Source: Nitrososphaerota archaeon | Lineage (GTDB): Archaea > Thermoproteota > Nitrososphaeria > Nitrososphaerales > CADDZS01 | Assembly: GCA_013288145.1 (NCBI GenBank) | Contig: JABDCJ010000061.1 | Location: 1-13,606 of the forward strand | Direction: 5' to 3' | DNA length: 13,606 nt | Shown: one piece after another, positions 6,950-13,606 of the stretch | How positions within the stretch are numbered: position 1 is the stretch's first letter | How the letters are laid out: each line of letters starts with the position of its first letter | The notes under the pieces: generated by a model | Seen by the model: only the letters and a program-made list of their open reading frames with translations | Told to the model about the DNA's origin: nothing | The model's database searches: none | Program-made: the position numbers and the translations under genes

Positions 6950-8062
6950 TTAGTTTCGTAGCATTAACTCCATAATTGAATTCGTTAGGATATCGGCACA
7001 GCTGAGAATCTCTTCGACGCTAACGTTCTCCTCAGAGCTATGTGATAGCACCGCTTCTCCCGGCCCATATGTTACAGAATCGACACCAAAGGTTTGTGCA
7101 TAAGTGTTCATGTCGCCGGTCCCTGACTTGGTAATGAATTGAGGTTTCGATCCTTTCCTCAGAATTGATCTGCTCAGAGCTCTGACAAGTGGTGAATTCA
7201 AAGGAACTCTGTAGGGTTCGGTCGGTTCATCGAAAGCAGCCGAAATCTGAGCCGAAGGTAATCGTAATCCAAAATCCGAAATTACAGATTCGACAGCAGT
7301 TCTTGCTTGACTTGTTTGAGATCCGATAGGAACTCGAATATCTATTGTTGCACTCGTTTTCCCCGGAATAACATTGTGCGCCGTGCCACTCGAGATCTCG
7401 GTTAAAGCAACTGAGAATTGTTCGAGCGAACCTGTCTCTGTCACAACAAGTACCTTCTTCAGTGTTGAATAAACATCGTAAAGAAGTTCAGCAGAGTTGA
7501 TCACAAATTTCGGTGCGCTGGCGTGAATCTCAGGAGTGATAATCGTAAGTCTCAGAGTCAGGTGACCACGATAACCAACTGTTATTCTCGACAAGCCTCC
7601 CGGTTCGCCGAAAAACGCGTAATCCGCTTTCAGATTGCTTCGAATGATTTCTGCTAATCCTGAACTGGAACGTTCCTCTTCGGTTACACCAGCAAAAACT
7701 ATCCTTCCGACCGACTGGCCTTGAAGTTCTGATGCTAAGTTATCAAAGGCAAAAAGCAAACTGATTAAAGGTCCCTTCGCATCACATGCTCCTCTCCCGA
7801 AAACTCTTCCGTTCTCCATTCTTACTGGCAAGACTCCCGGAACCGTATCCATATGACCGCAAAGTAAGACAGTCTTGTTGCCGCTGCCGAATTCACATAG
7901 CACGTTTCCCACCGAATCGAGTCTCGGTGACAAGTGTTTACTCTGAAAGTATTCCATAATTGCTTTTGCGAAACCAGATTCTTGTCCCGAAGGGGAATAG
8001 GTCGAGACCGCACGAAATATGAAATCAGATTTTTCGTCGGTCATCCCTGGCTCGGGCGTCAT
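6950..8062 (-). CDS. lysK: [LysW]-lysine hydrolase LysK (M20 metallopeptidase family)
   Basis: LysK releases lysine from the LysW carrier at the end of the AAA pathway; in some archaea it also releases ornithine. The 370-aa protein is an M20/ArgE/DapE-type hydrolase with a two-metal site: His70 and Asp72 in CGHMDTVPG, Asp94 in GRGACDAKGPL, Glu128-Glu129 in VTEEE as catalytic base and ligand, Glu153 in FGEPGG, and a C-terminal His in LSHSSEE. The dimerisation lid follows GYRGHLTL (163-170). Start sites ATG 8062 and ATG 8044 (residue 7) are both possible and neither has a clear ribosome-binding site; I used the longer one. The gene lies 44 nt after lysX, with no TATA-like box in between, so it is probably in the same transcript. 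Confidence 0.92.
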   Translation of the reverse strand: MTPEPGMTDEKSDFIFRAVSTYSPSGQESGFAKAIMEYFQSKHLSPRLDSVGNVLCEFGSGNKTVLLCGHMDTVPGVLPVRMENGRVFGRGACDAKGPLISLLFAFDNLASELQGQSVGRIVFAGVTEEERSSSGLAEIIRSNLKADYAFFGEPGGLSRITVGYRGHLTLRLTIITPEIHASAPKFVINSAELLYDVYSTLKKVLVVTETGSLEQFSVALTEISSGTAHNVIPGKTSATIDIRVPIGSQTSQARTAVESVISDFGLRLPSAQISAAFDEPTEPYRVPLNSPLVRALSRSILRKGSKPQFITKSGTGDMNTYAQTFGVDSVTYGPGEAVLSHSSEENVSVEEILSCADILTNSIMELMLRN

Positions 8063-8106
8063 GTGATTAGTTCAAACTCTAATGCGGACTGGTAGTTTTT
8101 CCAAGC

Positions 8107-8973
8107 CTAGTTCTTGCTCAGATTTAACAGGAAATCTAAGATCATTCCTGGGATGTCTACCTTGCTCTGAGCCATCACGTTCTTGAACTCCGTGGTGTTA
8201 TTGACTTCGTGAACGAGAAGTCCCTTGTCTTCCGATTCCATCAAATCGACGCCATAGAAACCGTTTCCAAATGGGCGAGTCGCGCGAAGACAGATGTCAT
8301 CTAGTTCTTTCGAGATTGGAAGATTTTCAGCCTTTCCGCCACGGGCTGTATTAGTTCGCCAATCGTTTGTTGTGGAAATCCGGTAAATCGCTGCTACAGT
8401 CCGGTCTCCTATGACTACTGCCCTAATATCTCTCGGCGGACGTTTTACTTTCTCCTGGATGTAGTACACTTGATACAGCGGAAACATTTCCTCTCTATCC
8501 TCTATTACGCTCTTTGCGGCGTCCACATCGTTCAGCAGAGCTACCATTCGCCCCCAGCTTCCAATAGTAGGTTTTAGAATGGCAGGATATCCAAGCTCAT
8601 CGAGAGCTTTGAGCGCAGCGTCCTCTGTGAAAGCGAGCTTTGTCCTTGGAGTCGGCACACCATTGTTCGCAAGTATCAAACTGGTTATGAGTTTGTTTCC
8701 CGTTTTCAGTGCCGTGTCCAAACCGTTAACAACGCGGCATCCTTGACCTTCCAAAACAGCCGTCAAATGCAGATTGCGGAAGTAAGATGCACTCCGCTGT
8801 AGAACGACTTTGCCAAATTTTTCGGTAATCTGGCTTGAGTCGAGCAGATCGAAGTACAGATCCTTAGAATCATAGGTTTTGAGTTCAACCTCTCCGCCCT
8901 TTTTCTTCGCCGCCTCTATGATCGATTTTTCTTCCAGTCTTACGAGATCGTAGACCATTGAAATGCGGTGCAT
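8107..8973 (-). CDS. lysX: Alpha-aminoadipate--LysW ligase LysX (ATP-grasp, RimK-like)
   Basis: LysX joins the alpha-amino group of aminoadipate to the C-terminal glutamate of LysW with ATP. The 288-aa length is typical. The N-terminal strand RISMVYD and LVRLEEK match LysX starts. ATP-grasp features are KPTIGSWGR (134-142), the YYIQEKV hinge (170-176), RDIRAVVIGD (181-190), WRTNTARGG (205-213), GVDLMES (241-247) and HEVNNTTEFKN (255-265), which holds the metal-binding Glu-x-Asn. The last motif also contributes to choice between aminoadipate and glutamate (the ArgX substrate); I cannot decide from it alone, but the full set of AAA genes around it supports aminoadipate. ATG 8973 lies 12 nt after the lysW stop, so carrier and ligase are made together. 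Confidence 0.95.
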   Translation of the reverse strand: MHRISMVYDLVRLEEKSIIEAAKKKGGEVELKTYDSKDLYFDLLDSSQITEKFGKVVLQRSASYFRNLHLTAVLEGQGCRVVNGLDTALKTGNKLITSLILANNGVPTPRTKLAFTEDAALKALDELGYPAILKPTIGSWGRMVALLNDVDAAKSVIEDREEMFPLYQVYYIQEKVKRPPRDIRAVVIGDRTVAAIYRISTTNDWRTNTARGGKAENLPISKELDDICLRATRPFGNGFYGVDLMESEDKGLLVHEVNNTTEFKNVMAQSKVDIPGMILDFLLNLSKN

Positions 8974-8985
8974 ACGATCTCTTGA

Positions 8986-9153
8986 TTACTCTCCCCAGTC
9001 CTCGCCAACAGTTTCAGCAGGCTTTATGTCGAGCATCCCGGAATCTGAAATGTCGAGTTCAAAAGAACTGCCGCAATCGTTGCAGGTTACAATCTCGCCG
9101 TCGATCGCGTCATTTGGTACTCTTAACTCGCCGTAGCATTCTAAACAATTCAT
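8986..9153 (-). CDS. lysW: Amino-group carrier protein LysW
   Basis: LysW is the small acidic carrier whose C-terminal glutamate is linked to aminoadipate and presents each intermediate to LysZ, LysY, LysJ and LysK. The 55-aa product has the zinc-ribbon cysteines NCLEC (Cys3, Cys6) and CNDCG (Cys24, Cys27), an acidic body, and the diagnostic C-terminus EDWGE. I chose ATG 9153 over an in-frame GTG at 9174, because the GGAGGTGA ribosome-binding site at 9165-9172 lies between the two and because LysW proteins normally begin just before the first cysteine pair. The gene starts 20 nt after the lysS stop and is followed 12 nt later by lysX. Confidence 0.96.
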   Translation of the reverse strand: MNCLECYGELRVPNDAIDGEIVTCNDCGSSFELDISDSGMLDIKPAETVGEDWGE

Positions 9154-9164
9154 TTTGGTTCTAT

Positions 9165-9172
9165 TCACCTCC
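9165..9172 (-). promoter_or_regulatory. Ribosome-binding site of lysW
   Basis: GGAGGTGA on the minus strand, complementary to the 3' end of archaeal 16S rRNA. It ends 11 nt before the lysW ATG and directly follows the lysS stop codon. It is the strongest Shine-Dalgarno match seen in the cluster, which fits a carrier protein needed in excess over its enzymes. It also rules against the upstream GTG start. Confidence 0.7.
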
Positions 9173-9173
9173 A

Positions 9174-10409
9174 CTAATTTTTCTGAGCAGCGGCCGAAAT
9201 ATTTTCAGTCATCCTAACTGCCTCTGCTTCCATTTCATCCGTCAATCCTAATTCAAACAGGTCGCCAACTCTCAGGTTTTTTAATCGTCGGGCAAGCTTC
9301 TGACTTTGCTCAGCAGACGGATCAAGGCCTAGAGTCTTCAACAAAAACGCTGCCCCGTTCTTGCCGGAAAGCTCGCCGAAAACAATCCTTCTTGAATTCC
9401 CCACCGTTTTAGGTGGAATCAACTCGTAGGTCTCTGGATTTTGAATAATCGCGGCGAGATGAGTGCCAGCTTTGTGAGTGTACGCGTTCTTTCCGACAAG
9501 CGGCCGGCTGTTCGGGATCTGTGAGTTGGAGTAACTGGCAATCAATGAAGAAAGTTCGCTCAGCATTTCGTACCGGAACTGCCTTTTTACTCCGTAGAGC
9601 AATCGAAGTGCCATCGTAACTTCAGCAAGTGAGGCGATTCCCACTCTTTCTCCGCATCCGTCAATAGTAACATGAATTTGGTCTGCACCTGCTTCAATAC
9701 TTGCAAGAGAGTTGGCAAGAGCGAGCCCCAGGTCGTTGTGACAATGAACATCTATCGGCGCCACCGTAGATCTTCTTGCGAGCTTGACTAGATTCTTCAT
9801 TCCCTCAGGTAGCATTATTCCAACAGTGTCGGGTATGCCAATTCTATCTGCGCCTGCTTTTGTAATCTCGGAAATAAAGTGAGAAAGGTACTCGGGGTTT
9901 GCGCGGCTGGCATCTTCAACAGTGAAGCGCAAACGCAGGCCATGGCGCTTGGCGTACTCAACTGCTTCGATTGATCTTTCAAGAGCTTCTTCCCGGGAAA
10001 CATGGAGCTTGTTTCGCAAATGGATATCCGAGACTGAATGGTACATTGCGATCCACCCGACATCGCAAGAAAGCGCGACATCGATATCTGAAGTAAGTGC
10101 CCGGCCGTGTGAAATAATCTCCGCGCTAAAACCTGCTCTTTTCATCTCTTTCAGAGATTCTCGGTGAGATTCAGAAATAACCGGGCTGATTTCGATAGAA
10201 TCCACGCCGAAATAGTCGAGCATCCAAGCAATCTGAAGTCTCTGTCTCTTGGAAAATGAGATCCCTACGCTTTGCTCACCTTCCCTGAGTGTCGAGTCTA
10301 GAATAGAAACGTTTCCAACTCGAGTCTCCGGATCTCCGGAATTCAGAAAGTTAGAGTAAAATGAAGCGCCAACGGGATAACCATCATTTAGAATTTCAAC
10401 CTGGTTCAA
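9174..10409 (-). CDS. lysS: Homocitrate synthase LysS
   Basis: LysS condenses 2-oxoglutarate with acetyl-CoA to homocitrate, the committed step of the AAA pathway. The 411-aa protein is a DRE-TIM metallolyase with LDSTLREGEQ (37-46; Arg-Glu rather than the Arg-Asp usual in isopropylmalate synthases), SIEISPVISE (71-80), RFTVEDASR (161-169), DTVGIMLP (194-201), the metal-binding HCHND (His222, His224) and GCGERVGIASLAE. The C-terminus has HKAGTHLAAI and GELSGKNGA, as in archaeal homocitrate synthases, and no long LeuA-type regulatory domain. The only possible start before the barrel is TTG 10409, giving an extra 34 or so residues before the first strand. A TATA-like sequence 27-35 nt upstream would make the mRNA nearly leaderless. 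The stop lies 20 nt before lysW. Confidence 0.93.
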   Translation of the reverse strand: MNQVEILNDGYPVGASFYSNFLNSGDPETRVGNVSILDSTLREGEQSVGISFSKRQRLQIAWMLDYFGVDSIEISPVISESHRESLKEMKRAGFSAEIISHGRALTSDIDVALSCDVGWIAMYHSVSDIHLRNKLHVSREEALERSIEAVEYAKRHGLRLRFTVEDASRANPEYLSHFISEITKAGADRIGIPDTVGIMLPEGMKNLVKLARRSTVAPIDVHCHNDLGLALANSLASIEAGADQIHVTIDGCGERVGIASLAEVTMALRLLYGVKRQFRYEMLSELSSLIASYSNSQIPNSRPLVGKNAYTHKAGTHLAAIIQNPETYELIPPKTVGNSRRIVFGELSGKNGAAFLLKTLGLDPSAEQSQKLARRLKNLRVGDLFELGLTDEMEAEAVRMTENISAAAQKN

Positions 10410-10430
10410 ATTGTAATTCTCACTGGCTAG

Positions 10431-10468
10431 AGATATACGATAAACGCACTTTCGATGCGAATATATCT
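10431..10468 (-). promoter_or_regulatory. Candidate lysS promoter and LysM operator (AT-rich dyad)
   Basis: The 74-bp gap between lysM and lysS holds a perfect 7-bp inverted repeat, AGATATA at 10431-10437 and TATATCT at 10462-10468, with a smaller CGCA/TGCG dyad inside (10445-10448 and 10456-10459). On the minus strand a TTTATC at 10444-10439 and TATATCT at 10437-10431 could act as the TATA box for lysS, starting transcription next to the TTG at 10409. Lrp-family regulators bind loosely palindromic AT-rich sites near promoters, so LysM binding here is a reasonable inference. Short AT-rich dyads also arise by chance. Confidence 0.35.
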
Positions 10469-10483
10469 GTTGTTGCTGCGAAA

Positions 10484-10912
10484 TCAGCGAAATACTTTCA
10501 AAACTACGACGGTATTCGTATCATCTATGCCAGTTAACTTGCGTATTTCGTCGATAGTTCCATTGATCTCAGCTATATTCGCACCGCCAACGATTACCGC
10601 GATGTCGTACTCACCGGTTATCTCGAAAATAGACTGGACTCCCTTCATTTTCTTGAGCCGGCCAGATATTTCGGACGTCGGAAAACTCGGATTTACCGAA
10701 ATTAAGCTGATCGCATTCGCTTGGGGGCCAATGTTCGTTTCAATCGTAAATTTTGAAATTGCGCCGGATTTTACCAGCTTCGAGACTCGACGTCTGATTG
10801 CAGCCTCTGATAGATTCACCGATTTCGCAATTTCCACAAACGGTCTGCGACTGTCCTCTCTCAGCATTGACAGAAGTTTTTCATCAATTTGATCAATCAC
10901 CACGGTACTCAA
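10484..10912 (-). CDS. lysM: Lrp/AsnC-family transcriptional regulator LysM
   Basis: A 142-aa Lrp/AsnC regulator: an N-terminal winged helix-turn-helix (about 5-55, with IDEKLLSMLRED, VEIAKSVNLSEAAIRRRVSKL and the SGAI turn) and a C-terminal RAM ligand-binding domain (about 65-142, with GVQSIFEITGEYDIAVIVGG). In Sulfolobus, LysM sits with the lysWXZYJK genes and controls them in response to lysine. The position here, between lysJ and lysS, supports the same role, and the name follows from that context. The start is TTG 10912, two nt after the lysJ stop, with GAGGTT about 11 nt upstream; a GTG a few codons later is an alternative. Being inside the cluster it probably regulates its own expression too. 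Confidence 0.88.
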   Translation of the reverse strand: MSTVVIDQIDEKLLSMLREDSRRPFVEIAKSVNLSEAAIRRRVSKLVKSGAISKFTIETNIGPQANAISLISVNPSFPTSEISGRLKKMKGVQSIFEITGEYDIAVIVGGANIAEINGTIDEIRKLTGIDDTNTVVVLKVFR

Positions 10913-10914
10913 TA

Positions 10915-12127
10915 TTACGAGGCAACCTCTTCCACAGCTTTGAGACTCGACCCGCCCTTTCTTTCTATCCCCAAAAATATCTGATCTAGGCTTTGTACTA
11001 CCCGATCCATTTGTTCCTTTGTGATGACTAGGGGCGGGAGGAATCTTAGGATATTCAGACCTGAATAAAGCAAAATCAGGTTGTATTCAAAGCCTTTCAT
11101 GATCACGTCTTTTACCGGGATTTTCAGCTCGACCGCAATCATCAAGCCTTTCCCTCTAACTTCCCGGACAATCGACGGATGCTTGGTTCGAAGGGATTCG
11201 AGTTTGCCGGTGAGATACTCTCCGCTATCTAGAGCCTTTCCCATCAAGTTTTCTGATATCAGAAAATCGAGAGCTGCGTAAGCTGCAGCGCATCCGAGCG
11301 GATTACCACCGAAGGTACTAGTGTGTTCTCCAGGCTTCATTGCCGAAGATACTGATTCAGTCGTTGCAGCTATTGCAAACGGATAACCTCCCGCGATTCC
11401 TTTCGAAGCGGTTAGTATATCCGGAGAAACCCCCCCAATTTTCGCAAGCCCAGAGCTTTCCTGTCCTTCCAAATCCCGATTGCACTTCATCGAAAATCAA
11501 AAGAGCCCCCTTTGATTTCGTGGCCTCTTTCAATCCTGGAAGAAATTCATCTGGCGGAACATGAATTCCGCTCTCGCCCTGAATTGGTTCTACCAATACG
11601 GCGGCGACAGAGTCATCAATGGCCTCGCGTGCTTTGTCAAGATTTCCAAACGGTGAAAAACGGACTCCCTGCACGAGCGGTTCAAACGGTTTTCTGTATT
11701 TCTGGTTCCATGTTGCAGACAACGCCCCGTACGTCTTCCCATGGTAGCTCCCAGTAAAAGCGACAATGTTAGAGCGTCCGGTTGCTTTTCGCGCGAACTT
11801 TATCGCGGCTTCATTTGCCTCCGCACCACTATTACAGAAGTATACTCTCGAGAGACCCGGAGGCAGGTGTTTTGACAGCTGTCCGAGATATCTTTCACGA
11901 GAATCGTTGTATAGCGAGCTATGGCAGACAACTAGTTTCATAGCTTGTTCTGATATCGCACTTGCAACACGCCTGTTCGAGTGGCCAACTATTGCGACTC
12001 CGTAACCTCCGGAAAGATCGATGAACTCTTTGCCTGTAGAATCATAGAGCAGTGCGCCATCTCCACGGACTATCTCCAAGGGGAATTTCTGGTACAGCGG
12101 AATCAGGTGATTGTCTTCGACATTCAA
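10915..12127 (-). CDS. lysJ: [LysW]-aminoadipate semialdehyde aminotransferase LysJ, frameshifted
   Basis: LysJ is a PLP-dependent class-III aminotransferase that converts LysW-aminoadipate semialdehyde to LysW-lysine, with glutamate as donor. As sequenced the gene is in two frames: residues 1-232 are read from TTG 12127 and that frame stops at 11357, while the C-terminal part continues in the next frame to 10915. The switch falls at a run of seven G (11430-11436). With six G, the protein reads ENWGVSPDILTASKG and is 403 aa, normal for the family, with all key motifs intact: NSGAEANEAAIK (99-110), SYHGKTYGALSATW (127-140), EPIQGESG (180-187), FDEVQSGFGRTG (212-223), the PLP lysine at 242 and TSTFGGNP. 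The TTG start overlaps the lysZ stop. A sequencing error is most likely; a true mutation or frameshifting is possible. Confidence 0.88.
11430..11436 (-). other. G7 homopolymer at the lysJ frameshift
   Basis: Seven C on the plus strand, so seven G in the lysJ coding strand. One base fewer joins the two halves of the conserved aminotransferase with no missing or extra residue (WGVSPDI, close to the common WGVxPDI form). Two bases more would also restore the frame, but would insert a glycine. Confidence 0.85.
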
Positions 12128-12930
12128 TTCGAGATTACCGTCCCGCGTCCGGAAAGTGCATTTTGAAGTGGATGCTCTTTAAGACCAGATCCTATCACCG
12201 ATCTTGTTGCACCCATTTCGACTGCTTCAACCGCAGCGATTACCTTCTTATCCATTCCTGCACCTATCAGGGGCAGGGATTTTCTTGCTTCTTCCGTCGT
12301 CATTTTTTCTACCACTATATTGTCTAAAATCAAACCTTCAGTGTCTGTCAGGAAAATAGCTGCTTCAGCCTTTAGGGCGCCAGCCAAGTGCGAACAAGCT
12401 CTGTCCCCATCAACGTTCAACAATTCAAATTCTTCTCCGGCAGCTACGGGCGAAATAATGGGAACGAGGTCGTTCGATAATAGCATTTCGAGAAGATCAG
12501 TATTTACGCCATTAATTTTTCCAGTAAATCCGCCTTCGATTGCAACCTTGCGACCGCGTTCGTCCATTACAATGAGTTTCTTCTTCCGCTGTGCTCTAAG
12601 TAGCATCCCATCAATACCTGTAAGCGAAACGCTCTGAATTCCACTTTTTTCGAGTGTCTGAACGATTTGCTTTGCGAGGAGGCCCGACATTACCATTGTA
12701 AAAATCTCGGCGGTTTCCTTGTCCGTGTAACGACTCTTGATGCCTTCGGGTGAGCTGATAAATTGCTGTTTCTTGCCTAATTTTTCAGCGACATCCGTCA
12801 CCTGATCCCCGCCTCCGTGAACTAGCACAATGTTGAATCCAGAATTTCGTAGCGCTCTGATATCATCTACGATTGTGGGATTGACTCCAGCGATAATGCT
12901 TCCCCCGATCTTGCAAACTATCACTTTCAT
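12124..12930 (-). CDS. lysZ: [LysW]-aminoadipate kinase LysZ
   Basis: An amino-acid kinase of the NAGK family that phosphorylates the side-chain carboxylate of LysW-bound aminoadipate. The 268-aa protein shows KIGGS (7-11), LVHGGGDQVTD (36-46), the substrate region SPEGIKSRYTDKETAEIF (60-77), SLTGIDG (102-108), GFTGKINGVNTDLLEMLL (134-151), the nucleotide-binding LNVDGDRACSHLAGAL (171-186), FLTDTEG (193-199) and GAGMDKKV (223-230). I placed the start at ATG 12930, not at the longer in-frame ATG 12996, because the first beta strand MKVIVCKIGG begins there and because this ATG overlaps the lysY stop as ATGA, the same coupling seen elsewhere in the cluster. The 22 residues upstream do not resemble the family. 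Confidence 0.95.
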   Translation of the reverse strand: MKVIVCKIGGSIIAGVNPTIVDDIRALRNSGFNIVLVHGGGDQVTDVAEKLGKKQQFISSPEGIKSRYTDKETAEIFTMVMSGLLAKQIVQTLEKSGIQSVSLTGIDGMLLRAQRKKKLIVMDERGRKVAIEGGFTGKINGVNTDLLEMLLSNDLVPIISPVAAGEEFELLNVDGDRACSHLAGALKAEAAIFLTDTEGLILDNIVVEKMTTEEARKSLPLIGAGMDKKVIAAVEAVEMGATRSVIGSGLKEHPLQNALSGRGTVISN

Positions 12931-13606
12931 ACTGGATGCAACCCCGGAAAAAGTAGCCCATCGCTCTCGTCGAATCCGGCCATCAGATTCATGCACTGCA
13001 CACCATTTCCAGCCGCGCCTTTCATCAGATTGTCAGTTGCTGAAAGTAGCAGCAATCGATTTAGCCTCTCGTCAATCTCAAAACCGATATCGCAGAAATT
13101 CGATCCCGCGAGGATTTTCGGATCGGGGTATTTTGCGAGCCCTTTCTTGTCCTTTACAAACCGAATGAACCGAGAGTCAGGATAGCAATCTCTCAGAGCC
13201 TTCCACACGGCCGGGGTAGTTAGCTTCTCTTTACCAAAAGTATGAATCGTACAAAGGATTCCTCTCACAAGATTCACCGCGTGTGGAGTCATCGACACCT
13301 TGACTTGTCTTCCGGACATCCTGGATACCTCCTGTTCGATCTCAGCCGTGTGGCGATGATCTACGGGTTTGTACGGTCTGATTACGCCGTACCTTTCCGC
13401 GTGGTGAGTTGCGATGGTGGGCTTTGTTCCACCGCCCGAGCTCCCGATTTTGGAATCAACGACGATATGATCAAGATCGATCAGTCCAGCCTTTGCGAAA
13501 GGCGCAAGGGCTAGGATGCTCGTTATCGCCATGCATCCCGGGTTGGCGACCAGTTTTGATTCTTTAATCTTGTCGTGATACAGTTCAGGAACTCCGAAAG
13601 GAGTCG
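12927..13606 (-). CDS. lysY: [LysW]-aminoadipyl phosphate reductase LysY (5' end outside window)
   Basis: LysY uses NADPH to reduce LysW-aminoadipyl phosphate to the semialdehyde; it is a homologue of ArgC. The frame runs off the right edge, so 225 C-terminal residues are visible and, by family length (about 350), roughly 125 N-terminal residues with the cofactor-binding fold are missing. The visible part starts TPFGVPELYHDKI and contains the catalytic cysteine in VANPGCMAITS (Cys codon 13533-13535), the SKIGSSGGGTKP loop, the HRHTAEIEQE histidine motif and VSMTPHAVNLVRGIL. An internal ATG at 13530-13532 lies just after the catalytic Cys and is not the start. The stop overlaps the lysZ ATG. 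Confidence 0.94.
   Translation of the reverse strand, partial: TPFGVPELYHDKIKESKLVANPGCMAITSILALAPFAKAGLIDLDHIVVDSKIGSSGGGTKPTIATHHAERYGVIRPYKPVDHRHTAEIEQEVSRMSGRQVKVSMTPHAVNLVRGILCTIHTFGKEKLTTPAVWKALRDCYPDSRFIRFVKDKKGLAKYPDPKILAGSNFCDIGFEIDERLNRLLLLSATDNLMKGAAGNGVQCMNLMAGFDESDGLLFPGLHPV

Noticed and set aside
9154..9174. Longer LysW from GTG 9174
   Set aside because: The ribosome-binding site GGAGGTGA lies downstream of this GTG, and LysW homologues begin next to the first CxxC.
10455..10892. 145-codon open frame on the plus strand covering lysM
   Set aside because: It mirrors the lysM reading frame on the other strand; the Lrp/AsnC protein on the minus strand has clear domain motifs and this one has none.
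11357..11490. Programmed frameshifting in lysJ
   Set aside because: A plain homopolymer with no visible stimulatory element is better explained by a sequencing or recent indel error; kept only as a possibility to test.
12931..12996. Longer N-terminus for LysZ from ATG 12996
   Set aside because: The additional 22 residues lie inside lysY coding sequence and do not resemble kinase starts; ATG 12930 forms the ATGA overlap and begins at the first strand.
12927..13532. LysY starting at ATG 13532
   Set aside because: The frame stays open to the window edge, and the catalytic cysteine motif NPGC is upstream of that ATG, so the gene is simply truncated by the window.

Overview
The window is archaeal. 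The main evidence is a LysW-dependent alpha-aminoadipate (AAA) lysine pathway with an Lrp/AsnC-type LysM regulator inside it, together with an archaeal TATA/BRE-like promoter, frequent TTG starts and archaeal-type phosphohexomutases. The homocitrate synthase and small zinc ribbons look most like those of the TACK side (Thaumarchaeota/Nitrososphaeria-like). That placement is from memory of family sequences and is only moderately secure. GC content is moderate and genes are tightly packed, with ATGA start/stop overlaps.

Layout. Positions 1-2335 (+ strand): a divergent phosphohexomutase-family protein followed by thiamine-monophosphate kinase (thiL). Positions 2332-3714 (- strand): a second, canonical phosphoglucosamine/phosphomannomutase, converging on thiL with overlapping stop codons. 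Positions 3715-4055: a good archaeal promoter for the second mutase and a small 51-aa zinc-ribbon gene (3823-3978). Positions 4056-13606 (- strand): an unbroken co-directional run of lysine genes. Read in the direction of transcription it is lysY (cut by the window edge), lysZ, lysJ (frameshifted), lysM, lysS, lysW, lysX, lysK, lysT, lysU and a homoisocitrate dehydrogenase.

How the genes work together. LysS condenses 2-oxoglutarate and acetyl-CoA to homocitrate. LysT/LysU isomerise it to homoisocitrate, and the dehydrogenase makes 2-oxoadipate. An aminotransferase for 2-oxoadipate is not seen here. LysX ligates alpha-aminoadipate to the C-terminal glutamate of the carrier LysW. LysZ phosphorylates the side chain, LysY reduces it, LysJ transaminates it and LysK releases lysine. 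In several archaea the carrier-dependent half also makes ornithine/arginine. No argX-type second ligase is visible here.

Most notable observations: lysJ is split by one extra base in a G7 run; an unannotatably small cysteine-rich gene lies just after the lysine cluster; an AT-rich dyad lies between lysM and lysS and could be a LysM operator; both halves of the AAA pathway sit in one strand-uniform cluster; and the two phosphohexomutase paralogues have very different active-site loops. I see no mobile element, CRISPR array, tRNA or rRNA. The window is a biosynthetic region rather than a new defence or mobile system.
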